NCBI GenBank assembly: GCA_030278955.1
Contig: JAOANR010000002.1
Location: forward strand, 15,336,238-15,400,237
DNA from: Hygrophila difformis
Taxonomy: Eukaryota; Streptophyta; Magnoliopsida; Lamiales; Acanthaceae
Length of the DNA stretch: 64,000 bases
Direction of reading: 5' to 3'
This document shows, piece after piece, positions 8,697-19,539 of this stretch. Numbering within the stretch: position 1 is the stretch's first letter; each line of letters starts with the position of its first letter. The position numbers and the translations under genes are program-made. The notes beneath the pieces were generated by a model that was not told the origin of the DNA, made no database searches, and was given only the letters and a program-made list of their open reading frames with translations.

Positions 8697-11600
8697 CGCA
8701 GGAAGCATGAGTTCCACGTCATCAAGGCCCACGGGCCTAGGGTTTTGTGCCTATAAATAGGGCATGATTCCAAGGTGTTAGAGTGTGACACACTATTGCT
8801 TACTCTTGAAGGCATTTGGGAGCTTACACACGTAGGTAGTGTAGTTAGTCTTTTTTTTTTTGTATTATTTAAATTTTGTTCTTAGCTTAGCTTATATTTT
8901 TGCCAGTTTTCTTTTAATGTTAGCTTAGGATGAGTGTTAGTTAGCCAGTTTCTCATTTATTTCCATTTGAAACTTTGTTTTCTCTTGTTTAATGGTTTGA
9001 AACACCCATTATGGTGTTATCAAACCCATTTATATGAAAAATGGGATTCAAGCTTCTCTCATATCCCACAAACATGAAATGGATATTCCAATCCATGGAT
9101 TTTACTTGCTTTCTTTTTATTTTTGACCATTTGGTCTTTGTTTACTTTTTGATTAACTGCCCCATGTATGATTGATTAATGTGTGGATTTGTATTTAGAA
9201 GCATGAGTATAGGCTGTGGGTGTGATTTGTGCTGGCTGGTTAGTTTAGGGTTTTCTTCATTTTCATAGTGTACATGCACTGGGGTTTTGTTTATTTTAGC
9301 ACGATTGGACCATTAAGCTTAGAAAATGTCTTTAAATGGCATATTCTGCATTGTTTCTTCATCATGGTGCATTCTGGAAAAGGCTATGATGCCAACCGCC
9401 TTATGACGCCAACCACGTTGGGGTCATAGGGCAGGTTTGGCGTCATAAGTGTTTCTGGCCCTTAAACTTATTTGCATGCTAGAAGTGCTATGACGCCAAC
9501 CACCTTTTGACGTCAACCAGGTTGAGGTCATAAGGTGTGTTTGGCGTCATAAGTGCTTTTCAGCCAAAAATTGTTCCATGTTGTGTTTCCCGTCATGGCC
9601 CCACGGGTCATGACGCAATTCCCATGATCCATGACATGGAACCCCAAACTCTTGCATGTTATAATTATGCTCCTCATGACGCGGAACCCATGACGTGATC
9701 CTAGGATCACGTCATAATTTAGTGTTCCACGTCATGACCTTCCCAAATTTCAAAACTTCCCAAGTCATGTATGACGCCAAACCTTTATTTGACGCCAACC
9801 TTTGGCGTCATCGCTAAGGCTTTGCGTCATGAGTGGCCTCATTCCAACCTGTTTGACACCAACCTCATGACGCAATCCTAGGATCACGTCATGAGGTTGG
9901 TTGGCGTCAAACATCACCCATTTTCACCCAAAATTCCTATTCTATTCGCATTATCTTTAACCCATCATTATGTTGCATCATTCGCGTCCTAATCCCACGG
10001 ATTAAGACGCAATATCCTGAATGCAGTATAAGGCGTTATGCCGCCAAAAAATTTTCCTTCTCCATTTTTTCACTTAATTAATTGAACCCTTGCATCAATA
10101 ATCAAAGATCAAGATTAGCAATAATTAAGGTCAATGATTGTTTGGTGTGAGGATTTTTGTTCAATTCACCATTAAAAGATTATTATACAAGAATCATTTG
10201 ATCTAAACAGATAATCTGGACTGTAATTAATTAATTATGGAAAGAGAGATTATTTAGGTTAATGAACAAGTATGGATCCAAATCCATAAACCTTGCATGA
10301 GAAACCAATGTCTCTCATGCAAGATGATTTTTATTTTTCTTCTCTTTTATTTTCACTTTATTGTGGTCTTCGTTCTGTCATTGTGTGAATTGAGCAGTGA
10401 AAGATATACAGAATAATGTTGGCGAACGGTCCCTTCACCGGGAAATGAAGTAGCCCGTAGTCTGTATGTTAATTACTGTTTTGTTATTTTGCATGGTTTG
10501 GATAATAATAATTAACGAGGTCGGGCGAACGGTCCTTTCAACAGGAAATGAAGTAGCCACTCAATTAATTACTGTTCAAGTACAGTTTTATTTTTGTTAT
10601 CTTAATTTCCAAACCCAAATTCTAATCTGTAATATGAGTCAGTTAATATCTGTCAATATTATCTGATGAGCATCGCAGAGAGGAAACATGTCGGTTTTTA
10701 TCTAAATTCGCAGACAGTAGAGGCCCAACTGGTAGCGACACTGCCATATAGGGTTTCTACTGTCTAAATTCACTTCATCTGAATGATAAAAGGTTGGACA
10801 ACAATCAACTGCAGTCCATTTCCTTTAGTCATTCTGCCACTCTTTAGTCTCAGACTAATTCATTCTGTGTTCCAAATTCTGTCTAGACCCGCCATTATAT
10901 TTTGGGTCGATTTATTTTACACTTCCATATAACATTATGCATGATAATATTATGTAACTATTGTGGTCAAATTATTTTGGAATCCTTCCCTTTGACATAG
11001 GAGTCTTGATTTAAATCAGATGTCTCATAATAAATTTCCAACAAAAATTCATTTATAAAATCCGGATCTAAGTAAGGGATAAATTCCACAGTTATGACTA
11101 ATTCACATTCGACTTGGGGTTGATTTTGGGAAATTAGAAGCAGAGTCAGCGATTAGGTCTCACCTAGACTGAAAGGATCTGTGTTTTAATTGAGAGTTTA
11201 GTACCTATTCAGGGAATGATTTTCAAACATCAATTATTTTCCAAAATTGCTGTATGTTGGAAATCTTATATTAAATATTCCACTGAATCAGAGTCCACTT
11301 GGATTCAGACAAGGTGTGATAGACAATACTAGAAGAACAACATGTGGGCCTTGGTTATTTTCTAAGATAGGGTTGAGTATTCTTTCAACTGCTATCATCT
11401 TCTGCAAAAGCCTATTTTTGAGTCTTGAGTGAGTGCATCCGGAACAAACTGATTTATTAGTTTGTTTCATTAGTTTGTATCTCATAACCACCCGGGAGTA
11501 GGTAAACACTGCGAGCGGTTTACTGATGTCCAGGAATTCTTGATCTGCGTCCGCCGTCCGGTCATTAAGACCGGGGGCTCTCATTTACTACCACTATGAT

Positions 11601-12542
11601 GCTTTTAAAACCTCCGAGTGATAGGATTTTAAATGCTTTCTTTACCGCTTTCTTTTAAATGCTTTTATAGAGGTCACTCGGATGTATTGAGAGAACTTCT
11701 AACTGCTACTAGGAATGGGAGTTATGGAATAGTTCAGGGCTTGATTTAAATCTTTGGGTGTGACCGGGGGAATGATGGGAGTACTTGGCATTTCAACTAA
11801 TGATTTGTCAGGTGTTGCTTGTCCACCACAGATGACTAACATACTTCTGCAAGGCATTGCAGGGGAGTTATGAGTTTGTGGTATCTTAGAATTGTGTTGT
11901 CTTAAGAGCATGAAAACCTCTACTGTAAGTACCTGTCTGTTAAAGGGAACATAGTATAGGAGCATGAGAGTTAGCTAACTGAACGGATTACCCTAAACAA
12001 AGATCTGTGTAACAAATGGAAGTTTAATTGTGTTTCATCTGAATCTTGTCCAAATTTGTATTATTTTCTTCCTGTCCCTTCTGTCTCATTTTTAGATTTG
12101 CTTTCTTAGAATAATTTTAACTGCTTTCTTAGATTTAATTTAATTGCTTCTTTAGAATAAATTTATTCGCTTTCTAGAACAATTGTACCTGTTTTATTCT
12201 ACTACTTTCATAGTTCAGATTAGATTCAATCATGTAGTTGTTAGTCCAACTCAAAAACTGATTAGAGTAATACGAGTGGAAAATCTAGTAAAACGGTGTG
12301 GGACCTGCTTCTATCGCACATCTCCAGTGAACGATCCGGTCTTACTAAAAATTACTGCAATTTTTGACATTGTGCGCTTCCGGGCCACAGTTTCCTACAT
12401 GAGTATATAAAAACGTGACAACCTATAAACATATCCCTAATCCCAATTCCATCTTCATAATTGGTTTCATTAAATAAAATTAAACTGGGATTATATTCTT
12501 TTCAGAAAATACTCATATAGTGGGAAATTGTCAAAAGTTTCA
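8697..12542 (+). mobile_element. 5' LTR of Athila A (right part)
   Basis: This is a close copy of 24,107-33,295 after the nested insert is removed. Its first roughly 0.68 kb lies left of element I, outside the window. It contains a TATA box (TATAAATA, 8,752), a GACG/CGTC array (9,395-9,915), and ends in AAAGTTTCA directly before the primer site at 12,543. The full LTR would be about 4.5 kb, long even for Athila. No convincing gene lies in it. The short frames present are not shared in a way that suggests coding. Confidence 0.88.
9395..9915 (+). repeat. GACG/CGTC word array with perfect palindrome, Athila A 5' LTR
   Basis: I count at least 17 copies of TGACG(C/T) or its complement in about 520 bp, usually extended to ATGACGCCAACC or TTGGCGTCATAAG, on both strands. 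At 9,690-9,715 two of them form a perfect 26-bp palindrome: ATGACGTGATCCT followed by its exact complement, centred on CCTAGG. TGACG is the core of as-1-type bZIP sites in plants, but binding here is only inference. The array is repeated in the 3' LTR at 24,795-25,325. Confidence 0.8.
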
Positions 12543-12560
12543 TGGCGTCGTTGCCGGGGA
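12543..12560 (+). other. Primer-binding site (tRNA-Asp type) of Athila A
   Basis: TGGCGTCGTTGCCGGGGA follows the LTR end without a gap. It differs by one base from the tRNA-Asp-complementary site typical of Athila elements, which supports the lineage call independently of the protein domains. Confidence 0.85.
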
Positions 12561-12699
12561 GGATGCAGCGCCGTTTTATTATAGAATTACATTCCTGATT
12601 GCTCATAGATTAGCTTATACATATACATATATGCTTATCCCCGAATCAATTCTAACCTGGGGATTATACAGGTACTGTCAACGCTGAAGCCATTGTTCT

Positions 12700-14187
12700 A
12701 TGCAAAAGAGAAAGGAGACACCAGCCGAGATCCCGTTCAATGCAGAAATCGAGAAAACAGCTCGACGTCTAAGAGCTCTAGCTAGACAGAGAAAGGAACG
12801 AGAAAGGCATGAACTTTTCTCTCCGAGCACTAGTAGTGATATCTCAGATATGGCAAACCCTGACATCCCACCCATCATACCACCAAACCCACCAGTCCAG
12901 CATATCCAAGAGGATCCCGAAGATGTGAATGACGAGAATTTGGACGATCCCCCTCCTCAGGTCATTCAAGGAGGTGAGAACGCACAAAACCTCGGCCAGC
13001 AACCCTTCGAGATTCCTCCCAACAACCAAAATAACCAACACCTTCATAACCAAAACATCCCCAATAACCCAAATTTTCAGAACCCTCAGTATCACAATCT
13101 GCAGTTTAACCAAAACCAGTTTCCTCCCAATCCAAATGATCCCAATGATCCCCGTAATTACTATCAGAATTACAACCAGCAACCTCAGTATCAAGGAGGA
13201 ATGGACAACAATTAACAACCTGCCGTAGCTGATTACATGCAACCAATCATAGAACCCTACCTAAACATTCCAGGAAGGGCACCTATTGTTGCAAGGAATT
13301 TAGAACTTAAACCAGCATTGATTAATCTAATGCAGAATAGTCAATTTGTTGGAGCCAACCACGAAGATCCACATGACCACTTGGCAACGTTCTTGGAGCT
13401 ATGCAACACCATAAAGAACCAAGGAGTTGCTCCGAACACGATCCGAATGATGTTGTTTCCGTTTTCACTTGCAAGAGGAGCAAAGACATGGTACAAGTCG
13501 TTGCCAATCAATCAAAGAAGTACGTGGGAGGACATAGTGCGAAATTTCTTGGTAAAGTATTTTCCGGAGTGGAAAGTTGATGAGGAAAGATCAAAAATTG
13601 ATGAGTTCAAAATGAGACCAGAGGAATCACTGTACGATGCAAAGGAGAGATTCATGAACTTGCTGAGGAAATGCCCACAGCATGGATTCCAACCGTGGGA
13701 GCAGTTGAGAAAGTTTTACAGTGGGCTGACGCCAGCCTGGAAACACATGCTTGACGCTGCCGGGGGACAACATTTACTGCATATGCCCATGGATCAAGCG
13801 TGGGCTAAGATTGAAACAATGTCTATAAACAGAACAATATTGAATGATGATAATGCAGAAACCCCTCCCCGTGGTCTGAGTGTTGTAGGTACTCCAGGGA
13901 AAACGGAACTCGAAAAGCTGAAGGACCAGGTTGCAGTGTTAGCATTGAATCAAGAAGCAGGCAGTTCCACACAAGTACAGTCCTTAAACGCAACTTGTGG
14001 CCTTTGTCAGGGACCACATCACACTGATACCTGCCAACAAGTCACAACTGAGAACTGCAACTACGCTGGAGGGTTTCCTAACCGTCACCCTAACCTGTCC
14101 TACTCAAACAACAATGCTCTGAATGCGCACATGTTTACCCAGCCCACCCAGTTCAATCAACCACAAAATTTCCAACAAAACCAATAG
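12700..14187 (+). pseudogene. gag: Athila gag, two internal stops
   Basis: One frame from MQKRKETPAEIP through a Pro/Asn/Gln-rich region, a TAA at 13,213 and the gag domain, to a TAG at 14,185; the same frame then runs into the 14,371 segment. Both stops lie in CAA/CAG-rich stretches and fit C-to-T changes. The Athila-type gag domain is clear: NPGRAPIV-like region, NHEDPHDHLATFLELC, MMLFPFSLARGAKTWYKSLP, EESLYDAKERFMNLLRKCP. A knuckle CGLCQGPHHTDTC follows (CX2CX3-4HX4C). Product: the capsid of the retrotransposon particle. Conserved residues are largely intact between the two stops. Confidence 0.88.
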
Positions 14188-14370
14188 TTCCAACCCAGGC
14201 CTCAAAATTTCCAGAATCCCAATTTCCAGCCCCAAATACAGCAGAGTCCTCATCAAAACCAGAATTTCCAAAACCAACAGAATTTTCAAGGCCAGCGGCA
14301 GTTCAATCCCAATTCCAACCAAAACCAGAACCAAAACTGGAACCAAAACCAGCAAAAACCACCTTCCAGA

Positions 14371-15153
14371 TTGGAGACCCTCATGACTGATTTCATTACC
14401 AATCAGAAGGAAATCAATAATCAGTTGCAGGCCTCCATTCGAAACGTGGAGACTCAGGTCACACAAATGTCCAAGGAAATGCAAAAACGGGACCAGGGAG
14501 CACTGCCCAGCACTGCTGAGAAAAACCCTCAGTGTAAAGCCATCACATTGAAATCTGGTAAAGTTCTGGAGGGACCAAAAAGCAAGGAGAAACTGGGAAA
14601 AGAACAGAAACTGGGAGATGACATTGAGGAGAATGAAATGAGTGCGGAAAAAGAGACAGCCGACTTGCAGACTGAAGCTGCAACAGACAAGGCTGGAAAT
14701 GGTAAAGGTGAAGGAAAAAGAAAGGTTGAGCAAGAAGAATTGGTGGTACTCAACAGTACCTGCAGTGCAATCATTCAGAGGAAACTGCCGAAGAAGAAGG
14801 AAGACCCTGGATGCTATACCCTACCGATCCGGATTGGCCAAGTCAGTGCTGGAAAAGGGCTTTGTGATCTCAGATCAAGTATCAATGTCATGCCGTTGGC
14901 CAGGGCAAGACGTCTCAAGCTTGGAACTGTGGAGCCAATAAAAATGAGGTTGCAGCTTGCAGACAGATCAATCACACAGCCAATCGGGATCCTGAAAGAT
15001 GTCATAATTAGAGCAGGCAGCACCCCATTCCCGGTAGATTTCATTATTCTGGACATTAAGGAGGATTCTGACATGCCCCTCATCTTAGGAAGGCCGTTCT
15101 TGGCCACCGGCGGAGCACTCATTGACGCTAAATCTGGAAAAGTGACGCTCTGA
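14371..15153 (+). pseudogene. Athila gag-pro segment with damaged protease
   Basis: This continues the gag frame. A charged Lys/Glu-rich linker (about residues 40-130) is followed by the aspartic protease domain: CYTLPIRIGQ, then CDLRSSINVMP where the family normally has a DLGAS-type active site, then LQLADRSITQPIGIL, VDFIILD and PLILGRPFLATGGALID. The Gly after Leu in the active site is Arg, so catalysis is doubtful. The frame stops with TGA after GKVTL, probably from CGA, then continues VDGEEVVFDMAKLQKFP. Confidence 0.85.
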
Positions 15154-15239
15154 GTAGATGGGGAGGAAGTTGTCTTCGACATGGCGAAATTGCAGAAATT
15201 CCCAAATGACAGTTCTTGTTTTTCGTTTGATGATGTAAT

Positions 15240-15245
<6 letters not shown>

Positions 15246-15278
<33 letters not shown>
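15246..15278 (+). repeat. (GA)n microsatellite inside Athila pol
   Basis: An uninterrupted GA run of about 16 units sits between protease and reverse transcriptase. The gag-pro frame before it and the RT frame after it differ, so a length change of this microsatellite is the likely cause of the frameshift. Confidence 0.9.
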
Positions 15279-15280
<2 letters not shown>

Positions 15281-15302
15281 AGACTCTGAAACTGGGATTG
15301 TA

Positions 15303-17080
15303 ATGATGATGGATTATGACCTTTCAAAGCAGGTACTGAAGCCTGCTGGCGTGGAGCACAAAGGATGCAGCGCTGTCCACTTCGCCGATCCCGAAATGGG
15401 GGATTTGGAGGAGTTTGACGGCGCCGAATTCCATGAAGACGCCAGCCAAGAGGAGGCGGATCCTGTACTGATGCAGGATCCCGAAGGTAAATCTGAATTT
15501 CCCCCATCTAATTCTCGAAAATTACTTCCTTCGGTGGAATGCCCACAAGAGCTTGAACTAAAAGTCTTACCGGACCACCTTAAGTATGCGTTTCTCGCAG
15601 AACATAAAATATTACCAGTAATTGTGTCAGCTAAGCTGACACAAGGTCAAGAAAATGCTCTGGTGGGAGTGCTTAAAAAACATGTACGCGCAATTGGTTG
15701 GACCATTTCTGATATCAAAGGAATAAGCCATTCTGTTTGTATGCACATAATTTTAATGGAGGAGGATTTCAAACCTTCGCGCCAGCCCCAACGAAGATTG
15801 AACCCACCCATGCAAGAAGTGGTAAGAAAGGAAGTGATCAAGCTGTTAGATGCCGATATTATATACCCAATTTCTGACAGCAAATGAGTCAGTCCTGTGC
15901 AGGTTGTTCCAAAGGGGGGTGGGATGTGCATCACCAAGAATGAACAAGGGGAGGAAATTGCCACACGACCGGTCACCGGATGGAGAGTCTGCATAGACTA
16001 CCGGAAGTTGAACGAGGCCACTCGCAAGGACCATTTCCCTTTACCTTTTATCGATCAAATGTTGGAACGGTTGGCGGGAAGGGAGTTTTATTGTTTTTTG
16101 GATGGTTATTCAGGTTACAATCAAATAGTGATCGCCAGTGAGGATCACGAAAAAACCACTTTTACTTGCCCGTACGGCACTTTTGCCTATAGACGGATGC
16201 CATTCGATTTATGCAATGCATCTGCCACTTTTCAACGTTGCATGATGTCAATATTTTCTGAATTTATTGAAAAATGCATTGAAGTTTTCATGGATGAATT
16301 CTCTGTGTATGGAGATAATTTTGAGGATTGTTTGACCAATCTTGCTAAGATTTTAAAGAGATGCGAAGAGACTAACCTAGTACTCAATTGGGAGAAATGC
16401 CATTTCATGGTTACCGAGGGAATAGTGTTAGGTCATCGTATCTCAAAAGCAGGCATTGAGGTTGATCCAGCCAAAGTATCTGTCATTTCCAATCTCCCTC
16501 TCCCTAACTCTATAAAATCGGTTAGGAGCTTCTTAGGGCATGCCGGTTTTTACCGGAGATTCATTAAGGATTTCTCTAAAATTGCCAAGTCGTTCACTAA
16601 CCTACTCTGTAAAGAAAATCCTTTTGTAATAAATGAAGCGTGTGTTCAAGCCTTTCACACGCTCAAAATGATGTTAGCTTCTGCTCCAATTGTGCAACCA
16701 CCCGATTGGTCACTACCATTCGAGGTGATGTGTGATGCAAGTGGTCTTGCCGTGGGAGCAGGTTTAGGGCAACATAAGGATGGGAGACATTGCGTAATTC
16801 ATTACGCAAGTCACGCCTTGAATGAAGCCCAAATAAACTACACCACTACAGAAAAAGAGATGTATGTTGTAGTCTTTGCATTTGACAAGTTCAGACAGTA
16901 TCTTATTGGTACAAAGACTATAGTATACACTGACCACAGTGCACTTAGATACTTGTTCAGCAAGCAAGACGCAAAGCCTCGTTTAATCAGGTGGGTGCTA
17001 TTGCTGCAAGAGTTTGACATCGTAATAAAAGATAGGCGAGGTCGAGATAATGGTGCTGCGGACCACTTGTCTCGATTAGA
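15303..17080 (+). pseudogene. pol: Athila reverse transcriptase-RNase H
   Basis: The frame starts in the region before RT (LPDHLKYAFLAEHKILPVIV) and is broken by TGA at 15,885, where the family reads SKWVSPV, a TGG-to-TGA change. RT resumes with [60 protein letters not shown] and FMDEFSVYG. The second catalytic Asp of the YxDD box is Glu, so polymerase activity is very unlikely. RNase H follows: [43 protein letters not shown] and [11 protein letters not shown]. Gene order and sequence fit Athila. Confidence 0.9.
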
Positions 17081-18420
17081 AAATGATAAAAAAGAGCTAG
17101 CCGTTAATGAGGATTTTCCAGATGAACAGTTGTTCGCATTACATCTACATGATCAAGTGTGTCCATGGTTTTCTGACATTGCTAACTTTTTAGCATGTGG
17201 AATAACCCCACCATTCCAGCAAAAATACAAAAGGGCAAAATTCTTCAAAGAAGTAGTAAACTACTTTTGGGAAGATCCCTTCTTGTTCAAACATTGCGCT
17301 GATTCGATGATCAGGCGATGTGTTACTGAAGCTGAGGCCTACCAAATCACCAAGAAATGCCACGAATCTGAATACGGAGGTCATCATGGTCCCACTCGAA
17401 CTGCCCACAAGGTACTCGAGTGTGGATTCTTTTGGGCTAGTATTTATGAGGACTGCAAGGTGTTTGCTAAAGCCTGCGACAGATGCCAAAGATTAGGAAA
17501 TATCTCCAAGATGGATGAGATGCCTCAAAAAGGGATTCTCGCACTTGAGATCTTCGATGTATGGGACATTGACTTCATGGGACCGTGGTAGTTGTCGATT
17601 ACGTGTCCAAATGGGTCGAGGCGGTTGCATTGCCAACCAATGATGGTAGCCAAGTCATAAAGTTCCTCAAGAACAATATTTTCAGTAGATTTGACATACC
17701 TAGGGTGGTAATATCTGATGGAGGAACACATTTTGTTAATAAAGCTTTTGAAACCTTAATGAGTAAAAAATGGAATCCTCCATAAGATAGGCACGCCTTA
17801 TCATCCCCAAACCAGTGGTCAAGTCGAGGTATCAAATCGCGAGATCAAACATATACTCGAAGCCACGGTTGGGATAACCCGAAAGAACTGGGCACATAAG
17901 CTCAATGATGCTCTATGGGCATATCGCACCGCATACAAGACTCCCATCGGGATGTCTCCTTACAGGCTTATCTTCGTAAAAGCCTGTCATTTGCCTGTAG
18001 AGTTAGAGCATAAATCTTTCTGGGCCGTCAAAACGCTTAACTTCAATCCGAGAGTTGCTCAAGGCAAGCGCATGTTGGACCTCAATGAAATTGAGGAAAT
18101 ATGAGCGCAAGCATACGAGAGCTCTCGGATTTATAAAGAGCGGACCCAGAAGTTATACGATCGCCGGATCAAGCCTAAGCACTTTTATGTTGGTCAACAT
18201 GTATTGCTATTCAATTCTAGGTTGAAGCTGTTCCCCGGAAAGCTGAAATCTAGATGAGAAGGACCACATGAAGTGTTAGAGGTTGAAAGTGGAGCCGTGA
18301 GGATCCGAACTGACAAGGGCAACATAGTGGTAAATGGGCACCGACTGAAGGAGTATCTCGGACAGTTCGACCCTGAAAAGGAAATCCAACATGTGACGGA
18401 ACCGGCTTATGAAGAATGAA
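17081..18420 (+). pseudogene. pol: Athila integrase, multiply broken
   Basis: The zinc-binding domain reads [18 protein letters not shown] and CDRCQR. The core begins [11 protein letters not shown] and then jumps to VVDYVSKWVEAVA, so roughly a dozen codons are deleted around 17,590. ISDGGTHF and, after a frameshift at 17,782, [18 protein letters not shown] complete the DDE core; [19 protein letters not shown] follows. Further stops occur near 18,102 (EEI-stop-AQAYESS) and 18,255 (KSR-stop-EGP, TGG-to-TGA). The C-terminus HRLKEYLGQFDPEKE ends at TGA near 18,418. No chromodomain is present, as expected for Athila. Confidence 0.87.
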
Positions 18421-18567
18421 AATGCAAAAAGAAGCCTAGCGGTGGACCATAATTAACAGCGCTTCCGAGAGGCAACCCGAGTTTATTTTATCTTTTCCTT
18501 ATTCTATTAATCTCGTTGAACAAATCAAGTATCCAAAAATCAACTGAACATTAGAGTACTAAGACTC

Positions 18568-18586
18568 TAAATGTGAGGATGTTGAT
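18568..18586 (+). repeat. First of three copies of a polypurine-tract-like word
   Basis: TAAATGTGAGGATGTTGAT is followed by an LTR-like TGATATTTGG. Near-identical words occur at 20,989-21,007 and at 23,415-23,433; the last one immediately precedes the 3' LTR (TGATAATGG at 23,430) and is probably the real polypurine tract. Confidence 0.65.
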
Positions 18587-18944
18587 ATTTGGAGATCAAC
18601 TAATATTTTTATCTACATTGGTTTTGCAAGAATTTGAGGAACCAACAAAAAGAAAAATTAAAGCTGCAAAACAGGTTCCCGGTTGAATTAGTTCTACATC
18701 TAAATAAAATTATTCCCGGAAATTAAAGCCATTTAAAATCCGGAATAAATCTTATAAGAAGTGGGATTAATTCAACCTAATTTATAGAACTTAATAAATG
18801 CTGTAAATATTTAATTCTGCTAGCCCATAATCTGTTAAAATGAAAATACTATGGGCTAAAAAATTTTCTAAGTCCATGGTAATAAAAGATGGACCAAAGC
18901 CCAATTGCACTCCAGGCCCAGTCCGTTAATTTTGAATCCTGAGG

Positions 18945-19345
18945 CCATGACGCGGAACGTGAGTGCTGACGTCAACCTTTGGCGTCAAACACTTGGTTGG
19001 CGTCATGGTCAGCTTTCTAGCCTGGATTGGGAGTTTGACGTCGAACCTTTCCCAATGACGCAAACCTTTTGCGTCAAAGGATGGTTGACGTCAAACAACC
19101 CTTAGCCCAGCTCTCGTCTAATGACGCAGAACCTTTGTCCTTTGACGCCAACCTTTGGCGTCATAGGTGGAGTTCCACGTCTTCCAGCCCAACCGCCTTG
19201 ACCCAAACCTAAGTGTTGACACCAGCCTCTGGCGTCACACCCCTGGTTTGACGTCAAAGGATCCCCCAGCCACTTCTCATCTAATGACGCGGAAGGTTGA
19301 CGTCAAGCCTTGTCTGGCGTCATACCGAAGGTTCCGCGTCATTCC
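18945..19345 (+). promoter_or_regulatory. GACG/CGTC array upstream of the F-box-like gene
   Basis: About 17 TGACG(C/T) words or complements occur in 400 bp, in the same ATGACGC and TTGGCGTCA contexts as in the Athila A LTRs. They precede a CT-rich, 5'-UTR-like stretch (19,370-19,440, with a 12-base C run) and the exon at 19,540. The block looks like U3 sequence of a related LTR, or a promoter sharing its words. 18,590-18,944 is AT-rich with nothing recognisable. Confidence 0.6.
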
Positions 19346-19539
19346 TTCTCCATCAGTATTAAGACCTCTTTCATCCCCCCCCCCCCCTCTTCCCCACTTC
19401 TCCTCTCCCACACTGAGCCAAATTTTCAGATTCCCTCTCGAACCTGGAACCCTTTTCTCCCGAAGAACACCACTGTGTTCCTCGCACTCTCTGACCATTT
19501 CCAGGCGAAACCCTGTCCAAATTTTTCCAAACCCTCGCA

